Source of the DNA: Gracilimonas halophila
Lineage (GTDB): Bacteria; Bacteroidota; Rhodothermia; Balneolales; Balneolaceae
Direction of reading: 5' to 3'
DNA length: 64,000 bases
Assembly: GCF_042684365.1 (NCBI RefSeq)
Contig: NZ_JBHULI010000024.1
Span: forward strand, 744,001 to 808,000
In this document: positions 34,763 to 44,353 of the stretch, piece by piece
How positions within the stretch are numbered: the first letter of the stretch is position 1
Layout: each line of letters opens with the position of its first letter
Notes under the pieces: model-generated
The model's database searches: none
The model's input: only the letters and a program-made list of their open reading frames with translations
What the model was told of the DNA's origin: nothing
Translations under genes and position numbers: made by a program

Positions 34763-37000
34763 TTAACCGGCCATAGCTTTTGGAATCACACCTTCATAGA
34801 TCTCTTCGGATTCTGAAACATCGATGGAAAGCAGATCTTTGATCTTCAATTCATCTCCTTTAACAACGCCCAATTCATATAATGGAACACCGGCTTCTTC
34901 AAAGTGATGTTTTACGGTTTGAAGCTGTGAGCCATCAATGGTAATCACCACACCGGATTGTGCCTCGCTGAATAAAACTTCATGTGAGGTTCCGGTCAAG
35001 GTATCTACGGAAAGCTCAGCACCTTTCTTGCCGAAGATCGCCATTTCGGTGAGTGCTGTTGCAAGTCCTCCATCAGACAGATCATGGGCAGCTGTTACCA
35101 ATCCTAATTTGATAGCGGTAAGCAGCGCTTCCTGCAACTTCACCTCAAAATCGAGATCTATCTCAGGAGCATCTCCGGTGGTAAGTCCGTGTACAGTTTT
35201 GAGATACTCGCTTCCACCCAGACCTTTTCGGTCTGCTCCGATATAGAGTACAACATCACCTTCATTTTTGAGGGCCGGTGTTGTGAGATGCTTCTCCACA
35301 TCTTCGATAACACCTAACATCCCGATGATAGGTGATGGAAAGATAGCACTGTTTGGGTTTTCATTATAAAAACTTACGTTCCCGCCAGTTACCGGTGTAT
35401 TCAATGCGCGACAAGCATCTCCCATTCCTCCCAGTGCTTCTTTGAACGTCCAGTACACTTCGGGTTTATACGGATTTCCGAAGTTCAGACAATTAGTGAT
35501 GGCCATCGGTTTCGCACCGGAACAAACAACATTCCTGCCTGATTCAGCCACAGCTATTTGTCCGCCTTTACGGGGATTTAAGTATACATATCGCCCGTTA
35601 CAATCTGTTTTGGCTACCAAGCCCTTCTTAGTTCCCTTGATGCGGATCACTCCGGAATCAGAAGCGCCGGGTCCGGTCACCGTATTGGTTCGAACCATGG
35701 TATCGTACTGCTCATGCACCCAACGTTTGGAAGCAATGTTCGGGGAATTCAATAATTTTTTAAGCGTGTTGGTGAGATCTTCGGGATGATCAACTGAGTT
35801 GATATCAAAGTTCTGAACTTCATCCAGATATCCCGGCTTTTTGGTTTCGCGGATATACTGCGGAGCTCCGCCACCAAGTACCAAATGATCAGCAGGGATC
35901 TCAGCTTTAATCTCACCGTCTTTCCAGTAAGTAACTTTATCACCTTCTACAACTTCGCCAATTACAACGCCATGCAGATCCCATTTTTCATACACATCAA
36001 TAATTTCTTGTTCACGACCTTTTTCCGCTACGATCAGCATGCGCTCCTGACTTTCAGAAAGAAGTAATTCGTAGGCCGTCATTCCATCTTCACGCGCCGG
36101 AACTTTATCAAGATCAACTTTCATTCCTTCGCCACCTTTTGCAGTCATTTCAGAAGTCGAACATGCAATCCCTGCAGCTCCCATATCCTGCATTCCGATC
36201 ACCGCACCGGTCTTCAAGACTTCGAGACTGGCTTCCAATAATAATTTTTCAGTAAAGGGGTCTCCGACCTGAACACTGGGTCGCTTTGCTTCACTTTCTT
36301 CACTGATCTCTTCAGATGCAAAAGTTGCCCCGTGAATTCCATCCCGACCGGTACTGGCCCCCACAATGATCACTGGATTTCCTACTCCTTTAGAAATTGC
36401 TGAAGCAGTCTCCCCTTCTTTTACCAATCCGATACTCATGGCATTAACCAACGGGTTGCCCTCATAGCTCTCATCAAAACAAACCTCCCCTGCAATCACA
36501 GGTACTCCAAATGAATTTCCATAATCACCGATCCCGCGAACTACTCCATCCAGTAAATATCGAACACGGGGATTGTCCATAGAACCGAATCTCAATGAAT
36601 TCAAGCTTGCCACCGGACGTGCACCCATAGTAAAAATATCGCGGTGAATACCTCCTACTCCCGTTGCAGCTCCCTGATAAGGTTCAATGGCTGAGGGGTG
36701 ATTGTGGCTTTCGATCTTGAAAGCACATCCTAAACCATCACCGAGATCTACCAAACCGGCATTTTCTTCTCCGGCTCCTACCAACAAGTTCTCACCTTCA
36801 GAAGGAAGTTTTTTAAGTTCCACGATGGAGTTTTTATAAGAACAGTGCTCACTCCACATCACGGAATACACGCCGAGCTCAGTAAAGGTAGGCACCCGAC
36901 CGAGACGGGATGTTATCATTTCATATTCTTCTTCGTTGAGGCCGTGTTCGAGGGCAAGTTCAAGTGTAACTTCCGGTTCCTGAATAGTTTGTTTCGACAT
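34763..37000 (-). CDS. purL: Phosphoribosylformylglycinamidine synthase subunit PurL (small type)
   Basis: The 745-residue protein makes FGAM from FGAR, ATP and glutamine-derived ammonia in purine synthesis. It is the small-type PurL that works with separate PurS and PurQ, neither of which is in the window. Seen are SEHCSYKNS near the N-terminus, [39 protein letters not shown], the repeated AIRS-type half with [11 protein letters not shown] and GGNVSFYNE, and [18 protein letters not shown]. The length is normal. It is flanked by structured repeats on both sides. Confidence 0.97.
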   Translation of the reverse strand: MSKQTIQEPEVTLELALEHGLNEEEYEMITSRLGRVPTFTELGVYSVMWSEHCSYKNSIVELKKLPSEGENLLVGAGEENAGLVDLGDGLGCAFKIESHNHPSAIEPYQGAATGVGGIHRDIFTMGARPVASLNSLRFGSMDNPRVRYLLDGVVRGIGDYGNSFGVPVIAGEVCFDESYEGNPLVNAMSIGLVKEGETASAISKGVGNPVIIVGASTGRDGIHGATFASEEISEESEAKRPSVQVGDPFTEKLLLEASLEVLKTGAVIGMQDMGAAGIACSTSEMTAKGGEGMKVDLDKVPAREDGMTAYELLLSESQERMLIVAEKGREQEIIDVYEKWDLHGVVIGEVVEGDKVTYWKDGEIKAEIPADHLVLGGGAPQYIRETKKPGYLDEVQNFDINSVDHPEDLTNTLKKLLNSPNIASKRWVHEQYDTMVRTNTVTGPGASDSGVIRIKGTKKGLVAKTDCNGRYVYLNPRKGGQIAVAESGRNVVCSGAKPMAITNCLNFGNPYKPEVYWTFKEALGGMGDACRALNTPVTGGNVSFYNENPNSAIFPSPIIGMLGVIEDVEKHLTTPALKNEGDVVLYIGADRKGLGGSEYLKTVHGLTTGDAPEIDLDFEVKLQEALLTAIKLGLVTAAHDLSDGGLATALTEMAIFGKKGAELSVDTLTGTSHEVLFSEAQSGVVITIDGSQLQTVKHHFEEAGVPLYELGVVKGDELKIKDLLSIDVSESEEIYEGVIPKAMAG

Positions 37001-37142
37001 TCCGATGGAGTAATTGAGCTTTTTTGTTTCAAGAAAATCAAAGGTACGATTATTTGAGAAAAGGCTCTAATGGATTGCGGGGAAATTCGCTATTCGTTGA
37101 AAGATTAATTGGAATTTGGAAAAATCAAAATGCACCACAGTC

Positions 37143-37158
37143 CTCTCTCCAAAGAGAG
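37143..37158. repeat. Short hairpin sharing the TCTCCAAAGAGAGA core
   Basis: CTCTC-TCCAAA-GAGAG repeats the core of the hairpin at 33008-33027. It lies 63 bases before copy 3 of the structured repeat, the same order as at the first locus. Confidence 0.65.
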
Positions 37159-37220
37159 ATAGGTTTCTTCGTAATGCTTAGAATGTTATATCTTAAAAAA
37201 AGAAGAATTTTGTCTAGTAC

Positions 37221-37279
37221 CTGTGTCCCTTCGGAGGGACAGGAAGAATGAACTTGCTCATTACTTCCGGGGGGACCGT
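37221..37279. repeat. Structured intergenic repeat, copy 3
   Basis: Hairpin 1 is GTCCCT-TCGG-AGGGAC. Hairpin 2 is GGAAG-AATGA-ACTTGC-TCATT-A-CTTCC: the inner stem differs from copies 1 and 2 at three positions on each side but stays paired. GGGGGGACCG follows, one base shorter than copy 1. The 337-bp gap between purL and the CoA-transferase gene holds this copy and the short hairpin; nothing else is recognised in it. Confidence 0.9.
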
Positions 37280-37337
37280 GCCGAGCTCAAGCTTAAGAGG
37301 TAATTCCATCAAAAAGGTTCCTCCAGCCGTTCTACAT

Positions 37338-38609
37338 TCACCCCTTAAATCGTTCAAACACTGCCTGCTCTAATTCTTCCCGATGATCAGGATGAGCAAT
37401 ATCGACCAGGGCCTTGGCACGCTGACCTAGATTTTTTCCATATAAATTCGCTATTCCATATTCAGTGACTACATAGTGAACATGAGCACGGGTAGTAACA
37501 ACGCCCGCTCCTTGTTTCAAAAATGGTACAATGCGGCTAATTCCCTTGTTTGTTGTTGAAGGTAATGCTATGATCGGCTTCCCTCCCGGTGAAAGGGATG
37601 CTCCCCGTATAAAGTCCATCTGACCGCCCACTCCTGAATAATGGTACGTCCCTATTGAATCTGCACATACCTGTCCGGTCAAATCTACTTCTACCGCACT
37701 GTTGATAGCAGTTACCTTAGGGTTTCTTCGAATTACAGCGGTATCGTTGATGTAGGCGATATCCAGCATGGCCACAGAGGGATTGTCATTGATGAAATCG
37801 TAGGTTTTTCGTGACCCCATCACAAATCCACTTACAATTTTACCGGGGTGAATTTTTTTCTTCTTGCCATTGATAATACCTTTCTCCACTAATTCAATCA
37901 CTCCGTCAGAGAACATCTCGGTATGAATACCAAGATTTTTATGCCCGGTAAGACTTTTCAAGACAGCATTTGGGATGGCGCCAATCCCCATTTGCAAAGT
38001 CGCGCCATCATCAATCAGGCTCGCACAATTTTTCCCGATCTTAAGTTCTGTTTCATCCGGCTCAGGTACTATTTGTTCAGGAATTTCATCATCTACTTCA
38101 ACCAGTGCATCAATTTTGCTGACATGAATTTGTCCATCGCCATGAGTCCTGGGCATATTGGGATTAACTTGTGCAATCACATATTTCGCAGTTTGAACGG
38201 CCGCTACAGTCGCTTCCACCGAAACCCCCAGTGAGCAATACCCGTGTTTATCAGGTGGGGAAACATGAATCAATACTACATCCAATGGCATGATACCATT
38301 CCTGAACAAATTTGGTACCTCACTTAAAAATACGGGGACATAATCTCCCCTGCCTTCATTGATCGCTTTACGAACATTCGCTCCTACAAACAATGCATTC
38401 ACAAAAAAGCTGTCTTTATATTCCGGAGCTGCATATGGTGCAGGGCCTTCTGTGTGAAGATGGACCACCTCCACATCTTTTAACTCCTGATGCCGATCGG
38501 TCATCGATTGTACTAATTGGACCGGAGTTGCTGAAACCCCATGTACAAAAACCCGATCACCTGATTTAATTTTTTTTACCGCTTCTGCCGCCGTCTTATA
38601 TTTACTCAT
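37338..38609 (-). CDS. Acetyl-CoA hydrolase/transferase family protein (4-hydroxybutyrate CoA-transferase-like)
   Basis: The 423-residue family I CoA-transferase-type protein has the N-terminal KIKSGDRVFVHGVSATP, HLHTEGPAPY, then LDVVLIHVSPPDKHGYCSLG and the C-terminal FIRGASLSPGGKPIIALPSTT and VVTTRAHVHYVVTEYGIANLYGKN. Members move CoA between acyl groups through a glutamyl-CoA intermediate; the acids used cannot be told apart by eye. It stands alone on the minus strand, divergent from the Rrf2 regulator. Confidence 0.92.
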   Translation of the reverse strand: MSKYKTAAEAVKKIKSGDRVFVHGVSATPVQLVQSMTDRHQELKDVEVVHLHTEGPAPYAAPEYKDSFFVNALFVGANVRKAINEGRGDYVPVFLSEVPNLFRNGIMPLDVVLIHVSPPDKHGYCSLGVSVEATVAAVQTAKYVIAQVNPNMPRTHGDGQIHVSKIDALVEVDDEIPEQIVPEPDETELKIGKNCASLIDDGATLQMGIGAIPNAVLKSLTGHKNLGIHTEMFSDGVIELVEKGIINGKKKKIHPGKIVSGFVMGSRKTYDFINDNPSVAMLDIAYINDTAVIRRNPKVTAINSAVEVDLTGQVCADSIGTYHYSGVGGQMDFIRGASLSPGGKPIIALPSTTNKGISRIVPFLKQGAGVVTTRAHVHYVVTEYGIANLYGKNLGQRAKALVDIAHPDHREELEQAVFERFKG

Positions 38610-38724
38610 AGTCCTGTTTTTGATGATTCAGCCAATGATAAAGAACCATTGTGAATTTTTCTTTAAGAGTGTGTTTTGTAATTCTGAATTCTCGCTTCCA
38701 TTGTAGGTTACAAGAACAGGTATC

Positions 38725-38756
38725 TCAATCAGTCTATCAATCAGTCTATCAATCAG
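38725..38756. repeat. 12-bp tandem repeat (TCAATCAGTCTA, 2.7 copies)
   Basis: TCAATCAGTCTA occurs twice in full, then TCAATCAG, with no mismatch. It lies in the gap between the CoA-transferase start and the Rrf2 gene, about 50 bases before the palindrome at 38805. Confidence 0.9.
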
Positions 38757-38804
38757 AAAATTAATCGCCTTTACTATTGAATGTTTTACCAAATCCTCTT
38801 AAAA

Positions 38805-38822
38805 TCTAATATCGATATTAGA
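38805..38822. promoter_or_regulatory. 18-bp perfect palindrome, candidate Rrf2 operator
   Basis: TCTAATATCGATATTAGA is its own reverse complement and lies 29 bases before the ATG of the Rrf2-type gene. Rrf2-family dimers bind AT-rich dyads and often repress themselves, so autoregulation is a fair inference. Confidence 0.6.
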
Positions 38823-38851
38823 ATATGAATATTTGATTTATAAATGTATTT

Positions 38852-39316
38852 ATGAGGTTGATCTCACAAGGTGCTCAATACGCTATATCAGCAATTATAG
38901 CCATTTCCAAGCATACAGAAAGCGGGGCTGTTTCAGCTTCTTTTTTATCAAAGTCATTGAATTGCCCCACAGCATATCTCTCTCAAATTCTCGCTAAGCT
39001 CAAGAAACCCGGAATACTTAAATCACAACGGGGCCTTAACGGGGGTGTTTATTTAGCCAAAGACATTGACTCTATCACTATGATGGATGTTATTGCAGCT
39101 ATAGATGGAACTGAGTTTTTTGATAAGTGTTTTATGGGAATTGAGGGTTGTGGAAATATTGAACCTTGTCCTTTTCATCACTTCTGGTCGGTGGAACGAA
39201 AAAAAATACAGCAATGGCTTGAAAGAACTACCTTTGCTGAAGTTGATGAAAAGATGACTCAGGCCTGGTTCGATCTACGCTTGCAATTTTCAAGCGGTGT
39301 TCCTTCATTAAGCTGA
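38852..39316 (+). CDS. Rrf2 family transcriptional regulator, likely Fe-S sensor
   Basis: The 154-residue protein has the N-terminal winged helix (ISQGAQYAISAIIAISK..PTAYLSQILAKLKKPGILKSQRGLNGGVYLAK) and three cysteines, Cys93, Cys100 and Cys106, in the spacing seen in cluster-binding members such as IscR and NsrR. It is the first gene of the cbb3 cluster, and its stop overlaps the ccoI start by one base, so it probably controls oxidase assembly in response to oxygen, iron or NO. The palindrome just upstream may be its own operator. Confidence 0.93.
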   Translation: MRLISQGAQYAISAIIAISKHTESGAVSASFLSKSLNCPTAYLSQILAKLKKPGILKSQRGLNGGVYLAKDIDSITMMDVIAAIDGTEFFDKCFMGIEGCGNIEPCPFHHFWSVERKKIQQWLERTTFAEVDEKMTQAWFDLRLQFSSGVPSLS

Positions 39317-41772
39317 TGGCTACAGTTACTGCAACCATATCATCTGATGTTTGCTACCACTGTGGAGAGGACTGTTGTGCAGATTCTGTCGCCTTTGATA
39401 ATAAAGATTTTTGTTGCACCGGGTGCAAATCGGCTTATCAGATTTTAGACAAAAGCGGACTTTGTTCCTATTATGATCTCGAAGCAAATCCTGGCATCAA
39501 CCTCAAAAATACGAAGCATCGAGCCCGCTTTGATTACCTTGAGGACGATGAAGTTATTGATCGCATTTCAGATTTTCGTGATCCGAACAAGCTTTCCCTT
39601 ACTTTATTCATTCCGAATATTCACTGCACTTCCTGTGTTTGGTTGCTGGAAAATCTTCAAAAGCTTGATTCGGGAGTTCTCCAGAGCGGGGTAAATTTTC
39701 TAAAAAAAGAGTTATCTCTTCTTATTGACACAGAGAAGTCAACACTTCGGGATGTGGTTGAACAGTTAGTAACCATTGGGTACGAGCCGGAAATTAGGCT
39801 TGAAAAGCTTGACTCCAAAACAGAAAAATCTCATCAAAACCGCTCACTTTGGCTGAAAATGGGTGTAGCCGGTTTCGCTTTTGGGAACATCATGCTGTTC
39901 AGCTTTCCGGATTATCTGGATACCACCGGAACCGGATTGGGTGGTAATTTCCACATTTTTTTCGGAGCTCTGAATATCATTCTTGCTCTTCCTGTTTTAG
40001 TATATAGCAGCAGCGATTATTTAAAATCGGCATTCGCTGCCCTTAGCCAGCGCGGGGTAAATTTGGATGTCCCTATTTCTATTGGGATCGTAGCTTTGTT
40101 TTCTCGCAGTGTGTATGAGATCATCACCATGACCGGAACCGGATATATGGATTCCTTCACCGGACTCATTTTCTTTTTGCTCATTGGCAAGCTGGTTCAA
40201 CAAAAAACCTTCCACCGGCTATCTTTTGATCGCGATTATCGCTCCTACCTCCCCATCGCAGTGAATGTACTGAATGATAATTCAGAGGAATATTCTGTGT
40301 CACTGGATAAACTTATACCCGGAAAAAAAATGAGGCTTCGAAATCAGGAACTCATACCCTGTGATTCTACACTTTTGTCTGATGAAGCTTTTATGGACTA
40401 CAGTTTTATTACGGGAGAATCAGAGCCGGTTTCTGTTAGAAAAGGCGAAAGAGTTTTTGCCGGCGGTCGGCTTATAGGAAATGCAGCTCTTTTCAATACG
40501 GAAGAAAAAGTCACCAACAGTTACCTTACCAAGCTTTGGAATCATGAGGCCTTTCAAAACAATGAAAAGGAACTGAAGCTCACCACTTTTGCGGATAAGA
40601 TCAGTCCCTATTTTACGATTGTTGTTTTGGGTATCGCTTTTTTCGCTGGTTTGTATTGGCTGCAAACGGCTGGAGTGGAACCGGCTTTATCCGTTTTTAC
40701 CGCTGTACTGATCATTGCTTGCCCTTGTGCACTGGCTCTTTCAACACCATTCACTTTAGGTTCTGCCCTGAATGTGTTGTCTCTAAACGGACTATTCATC
40801 AAGAACCACTTATTGATCGAAAATCTTTCCAAAGCCACTTCTATCGTTTTTGATAAAACCGGTACGCTGACGGAAAGTGATTCGGCTGAAGTTACATTTC
40901 TTGGGGACGTACTTTCATCCCAGGAAAAGACATTAGTGAAGTCGGCCTGTAAAAACTCCATACATCCGCTGAGCCGGAAAGTAGCCAACTCTATTGAAAG
41001 TTCGTTTCTCCATCAACCCACAAACTTTGAGGAACAACCCGGAAAAGGCATTTTCTCTGAAATCGACGACACATTGATTTGCCTCGGTTCACGATCATTT
41101 CTTGCTGAAAAAACCAGGATGAAATTGCAGGAAATTCCAGAATCCAACTTCAATGGATCAACAGTACATCTCTCTATTAACGGAGTTTATAAAGGATTTT
41201 TTGGGATCAGGGCGGGTATACGTGATGGAATCTCAAACCTGCTTCAATCCATTAAAGAGAAATTCAGTATCTATTTGCTATCCGGAGATAATGAAGCACA
41301 GAAATTGGAATTCACAGATTATTTTGGTGCTAACAAGTCCCTTCTCTTCAACCAAAAACCGGAGGAGAAACTGGATTTCATCACACAACTTCAAAATAAT
41401 GGCGAGCAAGTAATTATGGTGGGCGATGGGCTGAATGATGCCGGGGCCCTTAGAAAATCTGATTTTGGAATTGCCCTGGCTGATGATATCAGTTCATTTA
41501 CTCCTGCCTGTGATGCCATCCTGGAAGGAAATTCTTTTAAAAAACTGGATTCCTTCATCAAATTTTCAAATCAGAGTATGAATATCATTATTGCGAGTTT
41601 TGTACTCTCGCTGTTGTATAACACCATTGGATTAGCTTTTGCAATCACCGGGAATTTATCCCCATTGGTTGCTGCTATTTTGATGCCGTTGAGTTCCATC
41701 AGTGTGATGGTGTTCACTTTTACAACTACACGATTTTTTGCGCGCAAAGGAGGTCTGACTATATGGAAGTGA
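39316..41772 (+). CDS. ccoI: Copper-exporting P-type ATPase CcoI/FixI for cbb3 oxidase assembly
   Basis: The 818-residue inner-membrane pump has an N-terminal cysteine cluster (Cys13, 16, 20, 21, 33, 34, 37), a heavy-metal domain with CTSC at 104-107, the transmembrane CPC motif at 469-471, the phosphorylation motif DKTGTLTE starting at Asp513, and the GDGLNDAGALRKSDFG hinge. In the cbb3 context such pumps supply copper for the CuB site. It overlaps the Rrf2 gene by one base and ccoS by ten bases, which implies one transcript. Confidence 0.95.
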   Translation: MATVTATISSDVCYHCGEDCCADSVAFDNKDFCCTGCKSAYQILDKSGLCSYYDLEANPGINLKNTKHRARFDYLEDDEVIDRISDFRDPNKLSLTLFIPNIHCTSCVWLLENLQKLDSGVLQSGVNFLKKELSLLIDTEKSTLRDVVEQLVTIGYEPEIRLEKLDSKTEKSHQNRSLWLKMGVAGFAFGNIMLFSFPDYLDTTGTGLGGNFHIFFGALNIILALPVLVYSSSDYLKSAFAALSQRGVNLDVPISIGIVALFSRSVYEIITMTGTGYMDSFTGLIFFLLIGKLVQQKTFHRLSFDRDYRSYLPIAVNVLNDNSEEYSVSLDKLIPGKKMRLRNQELIPCDSTLLSDEAFMDYSFITGESEPVSVRKGERVFAGGRLIGNAALFNTEEKVTNSYLTKLWNHEAFQNNEKELKLTTFADKISPYFTIVVLGIAFFAGLYWLQTAGVEPALSVFTAVLIIACPCALALSTPFTLGSALNVLSLNGLFIKNHLLIENLSKATSIVFDKTGTLTESDSAEVTFLGDVLSSQEKTLVKSACKNSIHPLSRKVANSIESSFLHQPTNFEEQPGKGIFSEIDDTLICLGSRSFLAEKTRMKLQEIPESNFNGSTVHLSINGVYKGFFGIRAGIRDGISNLLQSIKEKFSIYLLSGDNEAQKLEFTDYFGANKSLLFNQKPEEKLDFITQLQNNGEQVIMVGDGLNDAGALRKSDFGIALADDISSFTPACDAILEGNSFKKLDSFIKFSNQSMNIIIASFVLSLLYNTIGLAFAITGNLSPLVAAILMPLSSISVMVFTFTTTRFFARKGGLTIWK

Positions 41773-41951
41773 TTTATATGCTTATTGGCTTCAGCCTGCT
41801 GGTGGCTCTCATATTCTTAGGATTATTTTTCTGGGCAGTGAGATCCGGACAGTTTGACGATCAATATACCCCCTCCATGCGCGTGCTCTTCGACAGTAAA
41901 AAATCTTCAACAGAAAAATCAAACAACAACCAAAAACATCGGGATGAATAA
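41763..41951 (+). CDS. ccoS: cbb3-type cytochrome oxidase assembly protein CcoS
   Basis: The 62-residue protein has one N-terminal membrane helix (MLIGFSLLVALIFLGLFFWAV) followed by RSGQFDD, the typical CcoS signature, and a hydrophilic lysine-rich tail. CcoS is needed for cofactor insertion in the cbb3 oxidase. It overlaps ccoI by ten bases, and the next gene starts directly after its stop. Confidence 0.93.
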   Translation: MEVIYMLIGFSLLVALIFLGLFFWAVRSGQFDDQYTPSMRVLFDSKKSSTEKSNNNQKHRDE

Positions 41952-44159
41952 ATGTCTTCATCAACTTTAGAAACTTTCCATTACGATAATGAGACGGTCC
42001 GAAAATTCGGGATAGCAACGATCCTTTGGGGACTTATCGGGTTTATCGTAGGGCTTACTATTGCCCTGAAATTGATCTGGCCTGACTTTCTGGGATTTAT
42101 ACCGGAACTCAGTTACGGCCGGCTCCGTCCACTTCACACTAATGCTGTGATCTTTGCTTTTGCAGGTAATGCCATTTTCTATGGCGTTTACTATTCGCTT
42201 CCAAGGCTGTGTAAAACACCCATGTGGAGCCGAAAGTTGAGTGATATTCACTTTTGGGGTTGGCAGGCTATTATTGTATCAGCCGTGCTTACATTGCCAT
42301 TTGGCATCAACACCAGTAAAGAATATGCAGAATTGGAATGGCCGATCGATATTGCCATTACGATAATTTGGGTGATCTTCGGGATCAATATGATCATGAC
42401 GATCATGAAACGCCGAGAAAAGCATTTGTATGTAGCAATCTGGTTCTACATTGCCACCTTTGTGACAGTTGCCGTTTTACATGTTGTCAATTCCTTTGAA
42501 ATGCCTGCCACTTTCCTGAAAAGTTATCCGGTTTATGCCGGCGTTCAGGATGCATTGGTGCAGTGGTGGTACGGACACAATGCTGTAGCTTTCTTTTTAA
42601 CGACTCCCTTTTTGGGAATTATGTATTACTTCATTCCGAAAGCAGCTAACCGGCCGATATTCTCTTATCGATTATCTATCGTCCACTTCTGGTCGCTGAT
42701 TTTTATTTATATCTGGGCCGGACCTCACCACTTGCTTTATACGGCTCTTCCGGGGTGGGCTCAGGCACTAGGTACAGTTTTCAGTTTGATGTTGATAGCG
42801 CCCAGCTGGGGTGGTATGCTGAACGGCCTTCTTACCCTTAGGGGGGCATGGGATAAAGTTCGGGAAGACCCTGTGCTGAAGTTCCTGGTAGTTGGTGTTA
42901 CCGCTTACGGTATGGTAACTTTTGAAGGCCCCATGCTTTCCATCGCCAATGTGAATGCGATTGCTCATTATTCAGATTACATCATTGGGCACGTACACAA
43001 CGGTGCGTTGCTGTGGAATGGCGGTCTAACCTTCGCTATGCTGTATTACATCACCCCGAGGATCTACAAAACTAAATTGTACTCGGTAAAACTGGCAAAT
43101 GTCCATTTTTGGTTTGCCACGATGGGTGCTGTCTTTTATGTCATCCCGATGTACTGGGGGGGAATTACTCAAAGCCTGATGTGGAAGGAATTTACTTCTG
43201 AAGGTCTTCTTCAGTATCCAAACTTCCTCGAGACTGTAACTCAGATCATGCCGATGTATGGGCTTAGAGCGATTGGAGGAACACTATTCATAATTGGAGC
43301 CATCTTTGGGTCTTATAACCTGTTCAAAACAGCAAGACAAGGTTCTTTCGAAGCAGATGAAGTAGATGAAGCACAACCTATCATAGATCCTGCAGCCGGT
43401 CATAAAGAAAGCTGGCACCGCAGACTGGAAGGTCGTCCTCTGCAACTTACTGCCCTTACTTTAGTGGTTATTCTGATTGGTGGAATTATTGAATATGTAC
43501 CCACCGCTTTAGTAAAATCCAATGTACCTACTATAGCCAGTGTGAAGCCATATACACCGCTTGAAATTGAAGGAAGGGACATATACATCGCTGAGGGTTG
43601 TAATAACTGCCACTCGCAAATGATCCGCCCTTTCCGCTCCGAAACCGAACGATACGGAGAATATTCCAAAGCCGGTGAATTTGTGTATGATCATCCATTT
43701 TTATGGGGATCTAAACGTACCGGACCCGATCTGCACCGTATAGGTGGTAAATACCCGGATAGCTGGCACGTTCGCCACATGTATGATCCTACTTCCACTT
43801 CCCCGGGTTCTATTATGCCTGCTTATCCGTGGATGTTCACAGATGAAATGGATATAGAAAGCATACCGGCTCGTATCAATGCCCTGCGAACAGTGGGTGT
43901 ACCATATGCTGAAGGATATGAAGATCTGGCCATCCGAGACCTGGAAGCCCAGGCTGAACAGATCACAAGAGGCCTTCATGAAAACGGTTTTGGTGAAATT
44001 GATGGAATCGAGATCACTTCCGATAAACAGATCATTGCCATCATCGCTTATATGCAACGGCTTGGAGTAGACATCAAAGGAAATGTAAATCCTTGGGAAG
44101 ATCTTCCATCAAGCGATCGTATTCGGGCCAATTTTACACCGCAGCAGGAGGATGAATAG
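41952..44159 (+). CDS. ccoNO: Fused cbb3-type cytochrome c oxidase subunits I and II (CcoN-CcoO)
   Basis: The 735-residue protein joins the 12-helix catalytic subunit CcoN to the membrane-anchored cytochrome c CcoO. The N part has heme/copper histidines in RPLHTNAVIF, WWYGHNAVAF, GPHHLLYTALP and IGHVHNGALLW. After a linker with one helix, the C part has the heme c motif CNNCH at 550-554, then SQMIRPFRSETERYG, WGSKRTGPDLHRIGGKYPD and the axial methionine region GSIMPAYPWM. It reduces oxygen to water and pumps protons in the inner membrane. The fusion is known in Bacteroidota-type clusters. Confidence 0.95.
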   Translation: MSSSTLETFHYDNETVRKFGIATILWGLIGFIVGLTIALKLIWPDFLGFIPELSYGRLRPLHTNAVIFAFAGNAIFYGVYYSLPRLCKTPMWSRKLSDIHFWGWQAIIVSAVLTLPFGINTSKEYAELEWPIDIAITIIWVIFGINMIMTIMKRREKHLYVAIWFYIATFVTVAVLHVVNSFEMPATFLKSYPVYAGVQDALVQWWYGHNAVAFFLTTPFLGIMYYFIPKAANRPIFSYRLSIVHFWSLIFIYIWAGPHHLLYTALPGWAQALGTVFSLMLIAPSWGGMLNGLLTLRGAWDKVREDPVLKFLVVGVTAYGMVTFEGPMLSIANVNAIAHYSDYIIGHVHNGALLWNGGLTFAMLYYITPRIYKTKLYSVKLANVHFWFATMGAVFYVIPMYWGGITQSLMWKEFTSEGLLQYPNFLETVTQIMPMYGLRAIGGTLFIIGAIFGSYNLFKTARQGSFEADEVDEAQPIIDPAAGHKESWHRRLEGRPLQLTALTLVVILIGGIIEYVPTALVKSNVPTIASVKPYTPLEIEGRDIYIAEGCNNCHSQMIRPFRSETERYGEYSKAGEFVYDHPFLWGSKRTGPDLHRIGGKYPDSWHVRHMYDPTSTSPGSIMPAYPWMFTDEMDIESIPARINALRTVGVPYAEGYEDLAIRDLEAQAEQITRGLHENGFGEIDGIEITSDKQIIAIIAYMQRLGVDIKGNVNPWEDLPSSDRIRANFTPQQEDE

Positions 44160-44161
44160 TC

Positions 44162-44353
44162 ATGTATAAAAACGTAATGCGTGCTATTGAAGACATCGGC
44201 ATTTACCCCAGTATTTCCCTGATCCTGTTTTTTGGATTTTTTGTGGGACTGATCATTTACCTGATCATAAAAGGAAAAGATTACTGGAAAGATGCCGAAC
44301 GGCTTCCTCTCGAAGATGATGACAATATGAACTTCAAACATTCAGAACAATGA
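44162..44353 (+). CDS. ccoQ: cbb3 oxidase small subunit CcoQ
   Basis: The 63-residue protein has one membrane helix (ISLILFFGFFVGLIIYLIIKG) and a polar, acidic C-terminus, in the usual CcoQ place between ccoN/O and ccoP. CcoQ stabilises the oxidase complex. It starts two bases after the ccoNO stop and overlaps the ccoP start by four bases. Confidence 0.88.
   Translation: MYKNVMRAIEDIGIYPSISLILFFGFFVGLIIYLIIKGKDYWKDAERLPLEDDDNMNFKHSEQ

Noticed and set aside
33089..37279. Structured repeats considered as insertion-sequence ends
   Set aside because: All three have the same orientation, show no transposase and no target duplications, and each is a self-contained double hairpin.
38725..38756. 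12-bp tandem repeat considered as a CRISPR start
   Set aside because: The unit is too short, there are no spacers and no cas genes are present.
43701..44057. 118-codon frame antisense to ccoNO
   Set aside because: It is a mirror of a strongly conserved coding region, with no independent evidence.
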